A DNA stretch of 64,000 nucleotides from Priestia koreensis (GCF_001274935.1 NZ_LILC01000023.1:124001-188000), one strand, 5' to 3'; shown: positions 34,882 to 43,793, counted from the stretch's first letter. Translations and numbers: made by a program. The notes: generated from the letters alone by a model not told the origin.

Positions 34882-36210
34882 TTATGCATGAACAGATTGA
34901 TCGGCTCTTTTTGAAAGAAGGCTAACAAGAAAACCACACAAGCCGCCGATTATAGCTGGGATCAGCCATCCTAGCCCCTCCGCAAATAGAGGAAGATGAC
35001 CATACAGGTCAGTTAAGAACTCGCTTTTTACACCGTATTGTACGAGACCATCATACACGCTAACAAGAATCGTTCCAATGAGTGCACCGCTGTAAATCCC
35101 GCGCGCTGATTCTTTAAACAGGCCGTGGAAGAAGGAAAGAATGACAAGTACGATGGTAAGTGGATAGATCATTGAAAGAATCGGAACAGATAATGATAAA
35201 ATGTCTGCTAATCCAAGATTGGCAATTAAAAAACTGATAACCGTCATCACGGTTACAAGCATCGTATGCGAAATCTTTGGAAGCAACTTTCCAAAATACT
35301 GGCTGCATGCTACCACAAGACCGACACATGTCGTAAAACAGGCAAGAAGAACGATAACACCTAGTAAAAGCACACCCCATACGCTAAACAGCTGATCAGC
35401 CGTTGTCGTCAAGATCGCGGCGCCGTCTTTGTAAGTGTGCGTTGCCCCTGCTTTTGCACCCATTACACCAATTGTGACATACACAAGAATAAGTCCAGCT
35501 CCAGCAATTAACCCTGATTGCAGCGTTCCTTTTACGATCGCTCGCTGATTGGTCACGCCTTTTTGACGAATAGCGGTAATGACGACGATCCCAAAGGCTA
35601 AAGCTGCGATCGTATCCATTGTTAAGTATCCTTCCATGAACCCGTGAATTACCGGATGAGCTTGATACTCTTTGCTTACTGCGCCAAGCGGTTGTTTAAG
35701 TTTTAATAAGCTCCCCACCCCGAGTACAGCAATGGCGATTAGTAAGGCAGGTGTCAGCAAGCTACCGATACGATCGACAAGCTTTGATGGATTCAAGCTT
35801 ACCCAATACACAAGTCCGAAAAAGATGATTGTAAAAATCAGCAGGGCCATCGTGTTTGATCCTTCGCTCACGAATGGTTTCACGCTCATTTCATACGCCA
35901 CGTTTGCACCGCGCGGAATTCCCATAAACGGACCAATCGCTAAATACACAATAACGGTAAAGACGACTCCAAATACGGGATGAACGCGATTCCCAATCGT
36001 TTGAATGCCGTTTTTTGCCTTTGCCACAGCTAAAACCGTTAAGATTGGTAATCCTACCCCTGTAATGATAAATCCTGCAATCGCATACCAGAAGTGTGTT
36101 CCTGATTGTTGGCCTAAAAATGGTGGGAAAATTAAGTTTCCAGCTCCAAAAAACAATGCAAACAGCATCAGACCTACAAAGAAGGTTTCTTTTCTTGAGA
36201 GTGTTGTCAT
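34882..36210 (-). CDS. brnQ: Branched-chain amino acid:cation symporter BrnQ
   Basis: Secondary transporter of 442 residues with twelve hydrophobic helices that imports Leu, Ile and Val with Na+ or H+. The N-terminal FVGLMLFALFFGAGNLIFPP and GLPILTVLAVAKAKNG are BrnQ signatures. TCCTTAAGGAGGAACAAAT-type ribosome site (AAGGAGGAAC) precedes the ATG. A T-box leader with probable Ile (ATC) specifier lies upstream, so uptake should rise when tRNA-Ile is uncharged. It complements the ATP-driven liv importer later in the window. Confidence 0.93.
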   Translation of the reverse strand: MTTLSRKETFFVGLMLFALFFGAGNLIFPPFLGQQSGTHFWYAIAGFIITGVGLPILTVLAVAKAKNGIQTIGNRVHPVFGVVFTVIVYLAIGPFMGIPRGANVAYEMSVKPFVSEGSNTMALLIFTIIFFGLVYWVSLNPSKLVDRIGSLLTPALLIAIAVLGVGSLLKLKQPLGAVSKEYQAHPVIHGFMEGYLTMDTIAALAFGIVVITAIRQKGVTNQRAIVKGTLQSGLIAGAGLILVYVTIGVMGAKAGATHTYKDGAAILTTTADQLFSVWGVLLLGVIVLLACFTTCVGLVVACSQYFGKLLPKISHTMLVTVMTVISFLIANLGLADILSLSVPILSMIYPLTIVLVILSFFHGLFKESARGIYSGALIGTILVSVYDGLVQYGVKSEFLTDLYGHLPLFAEGLGWLIPAIIGGLCGFLVSLLSKRADQSVHA

Positions 36211-36229
36211 ATTTGTTCCTCCTTAATGG

Positions 36230-36525
36230 ATCATTATTACGAAAATAAAAAAATCGCCCCTTCTAATGAAGGGACGATTTTACTCGCGATACCACCCTAG
36301 TTCTATTTAACAAAAATAGCACTTTGTCACGTACAAACATACGCGTTCCACATAACGGGGGAATTCCGGTCACGCTTACTCTGAATTCATTTCAGCATGA
36401 CATCTCAAAGAGGATTTTCCATAACGGTTCAAACATTGACTTTCAGCAAGGTGTCAACTCTCTGTGGATTTTACACATCATGTACTCGTTCTTATCAGCG
36501 ATTTTATTTTCGAACAATTTTAATA
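36230..36525 (-). promoter_or_regulatory. T-box riboswitch leader of brnQ (probable Ile specifier)
   Basis: In RNA sense, Stem I (CGCTGATAAGAACGAGTA, AGAGAG) is followed by the specifier region GGAAAATCCTC, in which ATC (36413-36415) is the likely Ile codon. The T-box GGGTGGTATCGCGAG is at 36283-36297, and the terminator AATCG-CCTTC/GAAGG-CGATTTTTTT at 36246-36281. The specifier frame is by pattern; ATC fits a branched-chain transporter. Confidence 0.85.
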
Positions 36526-36530
36526 TTGTT

Positions 36531-36560
36531 ACTATGCCACAATTCTCAAAGTACTGTCAA
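36531..36560 (-). promoter_or_regulatory. brnQ leader promoter
   Basis: Minus-strand TTGACA (36555-36560) and CATAGT (36531-36536) are 18 nt apart, about 15 nt upstream of T-box Stem I. Confidence 0.6.
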
Positions 36561-36591
36561 CACTTTTTTATCTTTTCTGACAATTCAATCT

Positions 36592-36622
36592 AAAAAAACT
36601 CCCTGCTTTCACAGAGAGTCTT
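36592..36622 (-). terminator. Intrinsic terminator of the DinB-like gene
   Basis: Minus-strand ACTCTCTG pairs with CAGGGAGT and a TTTTTTT run follows. Confidence 0.75.
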
Positions 36623-36626
36623 GTGA

Positions 36627-37094
36627 TTAATGTTGAACAAATGATGGCATTGTTTCCATACCAACCATACGACCGTATGTGAACATTTGACCTTTATGGT
36701 GAATTTCATGATCACGCATCATATGAAGAAGTGAGCTACCTGGAATATGCGTTCCAAATGGTACTGTTGCATCTACCATCGCTTCAAACTGAGCCTCTTC
36801 TAATGATAAGATTGTTGCTTTTGTTTTAGCTGTCATGTCTTTTACGAATTGTTGAAGTGCTTGTGCATCATTAATTTCTGGCTGTCCGCCTGCTGGTGCT
36901 GATGTTTTCCCGTCTTTTACAGCCGTTACGAAGAAGTCAGCTGATCCAACTGTGTGAATCACTAGATCTTTAAATGTAAGCGCTCCGTCCCAAGGGGCAA
37001 ACGATAAATCTTCTGTTTTTACTTTTGAAACGATTTCTTCTAATACGCCGCGATGACGCATCCAAGTTCCTGCAAATACTTCTGCTTTAGTCAT
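36627..37094 (-). CDS. DinB-superfamily protein
   Basis: Four-helix-bundle protein of 156 residues of the DinB/YfiT type. The three metal-binding histidines are visible: His in LVIHTVGSADFF near residue 50, and the pair in MMRDHEIHHKGQM near 130. These proteins are often thiol-dependent S-transferases or of unknown activity. The start is the ATG at 37094 with GGAGGTC 10 nt upstream; the longer reading to 37166 has no site. Monocistronic. Confidence 0.85.
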   Translation of the reverse strand: MTKAEVFAGTWMRHRGVLEEIVSKVKTEDLSFAPWDGALTFKDLVIHTVGSADFFVTAVKDGKTSAPAGGQPEINDAQALQQFVKDMTAKTKATILSLEEAQFEAMVDATVPFGTHIPGSSLLHMMRDHEIHHKGQMFTYGRMVGMETMPSFVQH

Positions 37095-37261
37095 GGTCAA
37101 ATGACCTCCTTCTTTTTTTACGTTAACCATTATATCCTCTCTAAAGCCGAAAACCAAAAGATACACATTCGAAAGTCTTTCTTTTTTTCTATAACTCTAC
37201 TAAAATAAAAATAACTACACTCGATTTTCTCGCATCTGATGCTTAAAAGGGGAGTTGCAAT

Positions 37262-37594
37262 ATGTATAGTAAAAACGCTGAGCGTCAAAAAGCTGAACAA
37301 CTATTGCTGCAAGGAATCAAGCCAAAAGATGTATCCGAACAGCTAGGCGTACACCTTTCATCGGTATACAATTGGAAAAAAGAATTAAATCTCTCACCTA
37401 AGACATCTACTTCTTCTAAAAAAGACACATCAAAACAGAATTTCTCATCTACCCAGCATGTCGAAAACGAATTTCAAGTCGCACAGCTAAAAAAAGAAAA
37501 CACCGCCCTAAAAAATCGAATTAACGAATTAGAAGCTGTGGTGACAGATCTGATTCTAAAATTAAAATCAAAAGATACGGGCTGGTTAGACTAA
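37262..37594 (+). CDS. Small HTH plus coiled-coil protein
   Basis: Protein of 110 residues. Residues 5-40 form a helix-turn-helix (AEQLLLQGIKPKDVSEQLGVHLSSVYNWKK) like that of transposase OrfA or Sigma-70 region 4-type domains. A Ser/Thr/Lys linker follows, then a leucine-zipper-like coil (residues 73-102, VAQLKKENTALKNRINELEA). AAAAGGGG precedes the ATG. No transposase OrfB follows, so it may be a host DNA-binding protein or a relic of an IS3-like element. It ends one base before the convergent gene's stop. Confidence 0.65.
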   Translation: MYSKNAERQKAEQLLLQGIKPKDVSEQLGVHLSSVYNWKKELNLSPKTSTSSKKDTSKQNFSSTQHVENEFQVAQLKKENTALKNRINELEAVVTDLILKLKSKDTGWLD

Positions 37595-38341
37595 TTATGA
37601 ACTCCCTTTTCGGCGTTCTTCCTCCAGTCGTTCCAGCACCGTGCTTGGCTCCATTTCACGTCCTATTAAGGAACGACTATACATATTCAGTCCGACCTGA
37701 TACCCCTCTTCCTCTAGTTCAGGAAGCCACTCCTCTATGAACTCCTCTGTCGTAATACTTATTGCTTTGTAATCCCGATAAAAAGCGACAGAATGAATAA
37801 TTTTGTACGCCTTTTCCTCCTTTGACCAAAAAGGCATTAATGACTCGCCTTGTTCATTTGTGAAAAGAGCTGTTCCTTCTTCATTTTCAATCGTCCATAC
37901 TCTTTTCAATTCTAAAACGTCTTCAAAAAAGGCCTGGTCATCACAGTAGTCATAAACAAGTCTTTCTCCCTGTTCTTCTGCTTCTTGTTCGCTAAATTCC
38001 CGTCCATCTAGCCACTGTTGATAGTGAATTATTTCATGCGCGAAGCTCATAAGGATCGCTAATAGAGCATCTTCCCGGCCCAATTCTTTAACAAGCTGCG
38101 GGTAATCTCCAGTGGCAATTCGAATATAGGGCTCTTCTTCTAATGAAAAAGGAGCAAAAAAAGAAGCACTTACCCATTCACCGTTTGAACGGATTTGCTC
38201 CTTTTTCTTCAAGTAGACCACTACTCGCATAGGAAATTCCATCTGCCAGCGTAGCCAGTTCGCAAAGACTAGACATGCTTTACGAACCTCCTCGTGAACA
38301 CCTTTTTCACTTCTAACTCGCAGTCCGATACGATGATTCAT
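37595..38341 (-). CDS. Hypothetical protein with HExxH-like motif
   Basis: Soluble protein of 248 residues of unknown family. SFAHEIIHYQQWLDG near residue 105 contains HEIIH, the zinc-metalloprotease consensus, followed about 20 residues later by acidic residues (EAEEQGER) that could supply the third ligand. The C-terminal half has no recognisable domain. AAGGAGAAAG precedes the ATG. A peptidase activity is possible but unproven. Confidence 0.65.
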   Translation of the reverse strand: MNHRIGLRVRSEKGVHEEVRKACLVFANWLRWQMEFPMRVVVYLKKKEQIRSNGEWVSASFFAPFSLEEEPYIRIATGDYPQLVKELGREDALLAILMSFAHEIIHYQQWLDGREFSEQEAEEQGERLVYDYCDDQAFFEDVLELKRVWTIENEEGTALFTNEQGESLMPFWSKEEKAYKIIHSVAFYRDYKAISITTEEFIEEWLPELEEEGYQVGLNMYSRSLIGREMEPSTVLERLEEERRKGSS

Positions 38342-38365
38342 TGTACGCTTTCTCCTTGCTATGTA

Positions 38366-39103
38366 TTATCCGTGGTTCACCGTTCTTGACTCGTATTGTT
38401 TTTCTACCTCATCAAACGACCTCATCGCTTTAAACTCACCTGGCTTCCGGTTTAAAAACGGTGCGAGCATCAGGCCAATTCCCATTGTAAACACCCATCC
38501 TAAAAGCAAGGATAGATCAGGAGTAGAAAGAGCTCTATGATTTATTCCATCCCCATATCGATTAAGAGATAACGAAGTAGAAATGGTTAAGAAAAAGACG
38601 GGCACAATAAACGGCGCGATCCAAAACGTTCGATTTCGGGCAAAAAGAAGCGCAAATGAAGGAGCAAGCAATGGAAAAATGAGAGCAATACTAGGCTGAT
38701 GCATCAGCCTTTGAAAAAATGTGACGATCGCCCACGCCATCCCACTACCTGTACATAGACCCGCTGTCATAAATAAACCGCCGTCTGACCGTAACACGAA
38801 TATCATGATTATACATAAAGAAAGCAGAAACAAAAAGAGTTCATTGCTGTATGAAGGCACTGACATTGTAAGTGAAGCTTTTTCCATTATCCAAGTGAGA
38901 AATGATAAGACCTGGATTGCGGATGAAATGCCCAGCAAAATACGGGCCAAAAACGGATGATCATCTGAAAGCCACACAAGCGCTGATACGATGATGGAAG
39001 CAGCCACAATAATTGGCTGGATGCTATGTAATAGCTCATATTGACATAGATAATAACTCATACTGAAACTCGTAAACATCGTTAACCATATTTTTAGTAC
39101 CAT
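38366..39103 (-). CDS. Hypothetical polytopic membrane protein
   Basis: Unknown, 245 residues, with seven or eight hydrophobic helices spread along the sequence and a charged C-terminal tail. AAGGGAGGGAGAAAAGC precedes the ATG. It lies 24 nt upstream of the HExxH-motif gene on the same strand, so the two may be cotranscribed. Confidence 0.65.
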   Translation of the reverse strand: MVLKIWLTMFTSFSMSYYLCQYELLHSIQPIIVAASIIVSALVWLSDDHPFLARILLGISSAIQVLSFLTWIMEKASLTMSVPSYSNELFLFLLSLCIIMIFVLRSDGGLFMTAGLCTGSGMAWAIVTFFQRLMHQPSIALIFPLLAPSFALLFARNRTFWIAPFIVPVFFLTISTSLSLNRYGDGINHRALSTPDLSLLLGWVFTMGIGLMLAPFLNRKPGEFKAMRSFDEVEKQYESRTVNHG

Positions 39104-39392
39104 GCTTTTCTCCCTCCCTTTTCATTATAATAGATACAAAGACCTAATTATACGAGAAGTTGTCGAAAAACATAGAAAAAAAGGAGACGATGATTCGCTT
39201 CAAATATCAGCAGGTAATCCTTCGTGTCAATCACATAATCCTTCTAGCATCACTTTGGTCAAATTAATGGAAAAGCGAATCTTCTTATTTAGTTGTTTAT
39301 ATCTCCCTTTACCTTCAAACAAAAAAGCTGCTGATTAACATCATCAGCAGCTTTTTTGTTCACATATGTGCTAATAAGAGAATGGACTCCCC
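39104..39392. other. Intergenic region, mostly featureless
   Basis: No convincing gene. A plus-strand frame (39102-39338) has no ribosome site and ends in the terminator hairpin. The only clear feature is the terminator at 39321-39358. Confidence 0.6.
39321..39358. terminator. Intrinsic terminator of the Gfo/Idh/MocA gene
   Basis: AAAAAAGCTGCTGAT pairs with ATCAGCAGCTTTTTT. T runs on both strands. Confidence 0.85.
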
Positions 39393-40520
39393 TTATTGAC
39401 TCACAACGCTTTCTTTACCAAACACAACTTCTTTACCTGTTTCAGCAGATCGATACACCGCGTCTAAAATTTTCGTTACCATAAACGCTTGCTCCGGTTT
39501 TACAAGAGGCTCTTTGTCATATTTTACGGCTTCTAGCCACTGCTTTGCTTCTAATACTTCTGGCTTGTTAGAACCACCTTCAAAGAAAGCAATCGCCCCT
39601 CCAGTAGAGTTACGCTCTTCTGTCAGCATTCCATTTCTTGCGCTATTGTAAATAAGCTCGTTATTTTCATAGCTCATGCCTGCATTGATTTGTGCACCAG
39701 ATTTTGTTCCGCACAGCGTTGTAGCAGCTTCTTTGGATTCTAGTACATTTAACGCCCAAGAAGATTCTAAGAAAATCGTTGCGCCGTTTTCCATTTTAAT
39801 ATAGCCAAACGCTGAATCTTCTACTTCATACGTTTCGGGATCCCACGGGCCAAACATATTTCCTTCTACTGCTTCTGGTAAATTCCCAAGCTTGTGGAAC
39901 ACTGAACCTGACACGGACGCTGGCTTATAGTTATCCATCATCCATAGCGTAATATCAAGCGCATGCGTTCCGATATCGATTAACGGACCCCCACCTTGCT
40001 GAGATTTATCAGGGAATACGCCCCATGTTGGCACAGCGCGACGACGAATCGCATGTGCTTTTGCAAAATAGATGTCTCCTAGCTCATCTTTTTCACATGC
40101 TTTATAAAGAGACTGAACGTCTGCACGGAAACGATTTTGATAGCCAATCGTAAATTTCTTGCCTGATTTTTTCCATGCGTCAATCATTTTTTGCGCTGCT
40201 TCTGTATTATGCGCCATTGGCTTTTCACACATCACGTGCTTCCCTGCTTCAAACGCTGCCACCGTAATTGGGCTGTGACTAACGTTCGGCGTTAAAACAT
40301 GAACGATATCAATCGTTTCATCTTTTAATAACTCCTGATAGTCCACATAAATCTTCGCATCCGTTGTTCCAAACTCTTGTGCAGCCGCTTGCGCACGATC
40401 AATTTCAATATCACAAAAAGCCACCATTTCACACATATCACTAAATGCCGCTAATGCTGGCAAATGTTTTTGATTTGCGATGCCACCGCATCCAATAATT
40501 CCTACTTTTAATTTACTCAT
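39393..40520 (-). CDS. Gfo/Idh/MocA-family oxidoreductase
   Basis: NAD(P)-dependent sugar or polyol dehydrogenase-like protein of 375 residues. The Rossmann motif is VGIIGCGGIANQKHLPAL at the N-terminus. Catalytic Lys lies in HVMCEKPMAHN near residue 95 and GGGPLIDIGTHALDITLWMM near 180 supplies Asp/His of the active site. The ATG at 40520 with AGGGGG 9 nt upstream is preferred over the ATG at 40529. The substrate is unknown. No sugar transporter or regulator gene is adjacent, but strong palindromes upstream imply a dedicated regulator elsewhere. Confidence 0.87.
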   Translation of the reverse strand: MSKLKVGIIGCGGIANQKHLPALAAFSDMCEMVAFCDIEIDRAQAAAQEFGTTDAKIYVDYQELLKDETIDIVHVLTPNVSHSPITVAAFEAGKHVMCEKPMAHNTEAAQKMIDAWKKSGKKFTIGYQNRFRADVQSLYKACEKDELGDIYFAKAHAIRRRAVPTWGVFPDKSQQGGGPLIDIGTHALDITLWMMDNYKPASVSGSVFHKLGNLPEAVEGNMFGPWDPETYEVEDSAFGYIKMENGATIFLESSWALNVLESKEAATTLCGTKSGAQINAGMSYENNELIYNSARNGMLTEERNSTGGAIAFFEGGSNKPEVLEAKQWLEAVKYDKEPLVKPEQAFMVTKILDAVYRSAETGKEVVFGKESVVSQ

Positions 40521-40564
40521 CTTATTCATCCCCCTAGGTTGTTCGTGTAAATTTAGTATGTAAG

Positions 40565-40609
40565 CTGCTTAAGCATGACTTAAGCAGTAATTACTGTTAA
40601 GCACTTAAC
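40565..40609. promoter_or_regulatory. Palindrome cluster upstream of the Gfo/Idh/MocA gene
   Basis: CTGCTTAAG and CTTAAGCAG (40565-40587) form a perfect 9-bp inverted repeat with 5-bp spacer. GTTAAG-CA-CTTAAC (40596-40609) is a second, perfect palindrome sharing the CTTAA core. Both lie within 90 bp of the start and look like tandem operators. Confidence 0.65.
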
Positions 40610-40797
40610 CATTGCTTTAACTACAAATTCTCCCCTTATAAGTATTCAACTTTTTTTCGTTTTTTCCTACTAAAAAACGAAACTTTTTTAGAAAAATGAA
40701 GTGATGACTATTCGTTACCTAAGAGCGTTTAGTTGTACTAAATTCACTCCTCTTCTTCTTGAGATAATTTGTAAACACCGTCTAACATCTCAATCTA

Positions 40798-41358
40798 CTA
40801 CGATATGTAATTACTTACTTGCTTATACAAATCATTAAACTCTTCTGCTTGTTTCAATGACGGAAACTCACTCAAGGTTTTATCTAAATATTCTTGTATT
40901 CCTCCCATCATTCCTTGTTTAAACACGTCTATTGGAACAGAATTATATTTAGTGATTGGCATTTTTTCAGATCTACTTATTTTCTCTCCATCATACCAAT
41001 GTACTTTAGATGCCCTCTTGTGTCTTATAGCAAATACTATATCTTCTTTTTTGATTTTCATAACTAATTCTTTATCAATTTGACCTTCTTCAACAATTAT
41101 AGCTTTATTACCTATATCATTTATTTTCTCTAAAAAACTACACATAAATCCATGAACAGGGATTGTTAGCCCCAAACTTGATATAGAGGAAGTACCCATT
41201 TCTTCCTCAGATAGTCCATCTGCATTTTGGAAGAAAGTCGTTTCATTTATCATAAAATCAAGACGTCCCCATAATGAATACTCAATTTCTCCCGTTTGTA
41301 TATCACTTATTAAACTATCCGGATATTCATAAGTGGTAATTTTCAACTTAAATTTCAT
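40798..41358 (-). CDS. AT-rich orphan protein of unknown function
   Basis: Soluble protein of 186 residues that I do not recognise. The N-terminal beta-rich part (KFKLKITTYEYPDSLISDIQ, EYSLWGRLDFMIN) and the acidic helical C-terminus resemble small immunity-type proteins, but no diagnostic motif is present. AGGAGTGAAGTTAGC precedes the ATG. The gene is visibly more AT-rich than its neighbours, suggesting transfer. Just downstream a 14-codon frame with sequence MLDGVYKLSQEEEE (about 40738-40783 minus) may be the tail of a lost gene. Confidence 0.6.
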   Translation of the reverse strand: MKFKLKITTYEYPDSLISDIQTGEIEYSLWGRLDFMINETTFFQNADGLSEEEMGTSSISSLGLTIPVHGFMCSFLEKINDIGNKAIIVEEGQIDKELVMKIKKEDIVFAIRHKRASKVHWYDGEKISRSEKMPITKYNSVPIDVFKQGMMGGIQEYLDKTLSEFPSLKQAEEFNDLYKQVSNYIS

Positions 41359-41677
41359 GCTAACTTCACTCCTAGTACATTGTTAACATTTAAAATAACC
41401 TTTCAGATGATCGTTAATCGTAAATTAGGGATCGAGAAGGCATAATTTGCACTATACCATGACAATAGTAGAAGGTACTATTGCAAAAGTCATTTCAGAG
41501 CGCGTGAGTTATTTTTCTATTCAAATTACTTTAAATCAGTATAGCCACGCCCTACCGTTTATGAGGTAGGACGTGGCTACTGAGTTACATACACTATTTT
41601 AATAACTTTTTTGTGACCGCTAGCCAATAAATAAGTTATTAATTAGCTAAACAGCCTTACATATCCAACAGTACGAA
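41359..41677. other. Intergenic region with two perfect or near-perfect hairpins
   Basis: CAATAGTA-GAAGG-TACTATTG (41463-41483) and AGCCACG-CCTACC paired with GGTAGG-CGTGGCT (41542-41577). Neither has a T run, so they do not look like ordinary terminators. No ORF with a ribosome site. Confidence 0.5.
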
Positions 41678-42910
41678 TTAAAACGCCCAGTTTCCTTTAC
41701 GGAAGATTGGTTCAGATGTACCGTCTTCTTTGATGCCGTCAATGTCCATGTCAGCAGAGCCGATCATGAAGTCAACGTGTGTGATGCTTTCGTTGATGTC
41801 ACGTTCTTTTAGCTCTTCTTTTGACATTGTTTTTCCGCCTTCAATACAGAACGCGTAGGCGCTTCCGAGCGCTAAGTGGTTAGAAGCGTTCTCATCAAAT
41901 AGTGTGTTAAAGAACACGGTATTTGATTGTGAAATAGGTGAATTGTGAGGAACAAGCGCTACCTCTCCTAGGTGAGCTGCTCCTTCGTCTGTTTCAATCA
42001 GATTTTTCAGCGTTTCATAGCCTTCTTCCACGTCGATATTGACTACTTTTCCATTTTCAAACGTTAATGAAAAGTCTTCAATTAAGTTTCCACCGTAGTT
42101 TAACGGAAGCGTGCTTTTTACGACGCCGTTCACTCCAGATTTTAATGGTACCGTAAAGACTTCCTCAGTCGGCATGTTTGCCATAAACGAATCGCCTTTT
42201 TCATTGATGCTTCCTGCGCCTACCCAAATGTGCGTTTCTGGAAGTTCAATCGTCAAATCTGTTCCTGGTGCTTTGTAATGAAGTTTTTTGTATTTTTTCT
42301 CATTTAAATAATCCACTTTTTGATGGAGATTTTGATCGTGCTGCGTCCATGCTTGAACAGGGTCTTCTAAGTCTGCGCGTGTTGCTTTAAAAATCGCATC
42401 CCATAGCAAACCTTCTTGCTCTGACTCTGGTGCATCTGGGAATACTTTTGCTGCCCATTCTTTAGAAGGAGCTGCCATAACTGACCAGCTAACCTTATCC
42501 GATTGAATGTAGCGACGGAATTCGCTCATTGCCTGACCAGCTGCTTTATTCGCTGCTGCGATACGGGATGGTTCTACGCCTTTTAACAGGCTTGGATTTG
42601 AAGACGTAATGGATAAGAATGCCCCACCATTTTCTGCAATTTCTTTGCTTGCTTGTGCTTTCCATGAAGGAAACTCCGTGAACGCTTCGTCAGGTGCAAG
42701 ATCATATTTTAAGCGAGCAACCGTTTCATCGCTCCAATCTACATATACGTGTTTTGCGCCTACTTCGTACGCTTTTTCAACTACTTTACGAACAAATGGG
42801 GCTGTGTGAATGGCTGCGTTTACTAAAAGTGTTTGACCCCGCTGAATGTTAACGCCTACTTTTACTGCAAGCTCCGCATATTTTTCTAAATTCTGTTCAA
42901 ATGTTGACAT
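41678..42910 (-). CDS. ampS: Aminopeptidase AmpS (M29 family)
   Basis: Cytoplasmic metallo-aminopeptidase of 410 residues, the same length as B. subtilis AmpS, that trims N-terminal residues from peptides. The M29 ligands are recognisable in order: Glu in NMPTEEVFT near residue 250, Glu near 316, His in NHLALGSAYAF near 345, and His/Asp in HVDFMIGSADMDIDG near 375-385. AAAGGAG lies 12 nt before the ATG, a little far. Monocistronic. Confidence 0.93.
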   Translation of the reverse strand: MSTFEQNLEKYAELAVKVGVNIQRGQTLLVNAAIHTAPFVRKVVEKAYEVGAKHVYVDWSDETVARLKYDLAPDEAFTEFPSWKAQASKEIAENGGAFLSITSSNPSLLKGVEPSRIAAANKAAGQAMSEFRRYIQSDKVSWSVMAAPSKEWAAKVFPDAPESEQEGLLWDAIFKATRADLEDPVQAWTQHDQNLHQKVDYLNEKKYKKLHYKAPGTDLTIELPETHIWVGAGSINEKGDSFMANMPTEEVFTVPLKSGVNGVVKSTLPLNYGGNLIEDFSLTFENGKVVNIDVEEGYETLKNLIETDEGAAHLGEVALVPHNSPISQSNTVFFNTLFDENASNHLALGSAYAFCIEGGKTMSKEELKERDINESITHVDFMIGSADMDIDGIKEDGTSEPIFRKGNWAF

Positions 42911-43000
42911 ATGTATAAAAACTCCTTTTATTCTGAAATTTCTTCCATTTTACCACATCTGTAGATCATTGAGAACTGCGGTGACTTCAAAGTAGACAAT

Positions 43001-43029
43001 AAAAAAAGGACAGCACGTGTCCTTTTTTA
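43001..43029 (-). terminator. Intrinsic terminator
   Basis: AAAAAAAGGACA pairs with TGTCCTTTTTT, overlapping the end of the small exported protein gene. Confidence 0.85.
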
Positions 43030-43410
43030 CTCCTCCACTTTTTCCACCTTCACAAGTGTCGCTCCATTTTTCAAATCAAAATAGGCGCGAATGATCTCAC
43101 CCTTTGCGAGGGGTTCTTTCAGTGGTTCTTTTAAATTGGTAAGTTGGAAAATAATACTCGTGCCGTCTTTCGCCTCACCGTAATATTTTCCGCCTTCAAT
43201 TTTCGTAATTTGATAATGATACATACGATATTTTTTCTTATCCTTTGTATTAACAGTTTTGGATTCTGGTAGTTTGTTTAACGTCTCTTTTTGCTGTGCC
43301 GCGTGCTCTGTTGGTGTCGGCGAAGCCTGAATTTTATAAACAAGTAGCAAACCGAACAAACAAACAACTAACAAAATCAAAACAAGAAATCGTTTATTTG
43401 TAAATATCAA
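43027..43410 (-). CDS. Hypothetical small exported protein (YxeA-like shape)
   Basis: Unknown, 127 residues. One N-terminal helix (FLVLILLVVCLFGLLLVY) serves as signal or anchor. The soluble part contains YHYQITKIEGGKYYGEAKDGTS and a basic C-terminus. The shape recalls the DUF1093/YxeA family, without a clear motif match. The start is TTG at 43410 with AGGAGG 8 nt upstream. Confidence 0.65.
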   Translation of the reverse strand: MIFTNKRFLVLILLVVCLFGLLLVYKIQASPTPTEHAAQQKETLNKLPESKTVNTKDKKKYRMYHYQITKIEGGKYYGEAKDGTSIIFQLTNLKEPLKEPLAKGEIIRAYFDLKNGATLVKVEKVEE

Positions 43411-43681
43411 AAGTGAAACCTCCTACTTTTTTAAGTATCTCTAGTTGCACACATAAAAATTATACAGCATGAAAAGTGAATTTCATGAGGTAAAAGACTG
43501 CTTTTTTACGGCAGCCTTTGTTTACATAATCTTTTTATGGTCATTTTATTATGATACTTCCATCCTACATATATAGTATCCTACTATGAAAATTTGTTCA
43601 AATATTGACTTTTCACTCATGCTGATCCGCGTAGTCATTTTTTTAGTGAAGCGGCATATAAATAACAATATCTCGATACGC

Positions 43682-43752
43682 GGTGGTATAGCCAAGTGGT
43701 AAGGCACAGGTCTGCAAAACCTTCATCCTCGGTTCAAATCCGAGTACCACCT
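43682..43752 (+). tRNA. tRNA-Cys (GCA)
   Basis: Seventy-one-nt cloverleaf. The acceptor GGTGGTA (43682-43688) pairs with TACCACC (43745-43751). The anticodon loop contains GCA (GTCTGCAAAAC), the T arm is CTCGGTTCAAATCCGAG, and the discriminator is T, as expected for Cys. CCA is not encoded. The tRNA stands alone and is followed by a terminator. D-loop sequence AGCCAAGTGGTAAGG is normal. Confidence 0.95.
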
Positions 43753-43758
43753 TTTTGC

Positions 43759-43793
43759 CTCCCCCTCTCGTTTCTGCGAAGGGGGTATTTTTA
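43759..43793 (+). terminator. Intrinsic terminator of tRNA-Cys
   Basis: CCCCCTCTCG pairs with GCGAAGGGGG followed by TATTTTTA. Confidence 0.75.

Noticed and set aside
39102..39338. Plus-strand 78-codon frame upstream of the 39.3-kb terminator
   Set aside because: No ribosome binding site before the ATG. The frame ends inside the terminator hairpin and the peptide has no domain-like pattern.
43480..43520. Hairpin CTGC/GCAG near 43.5 kb as a terminator
   Set aside because: Short 4-5 bp stem, with no gene on the matching strand upstream. Probably chance.
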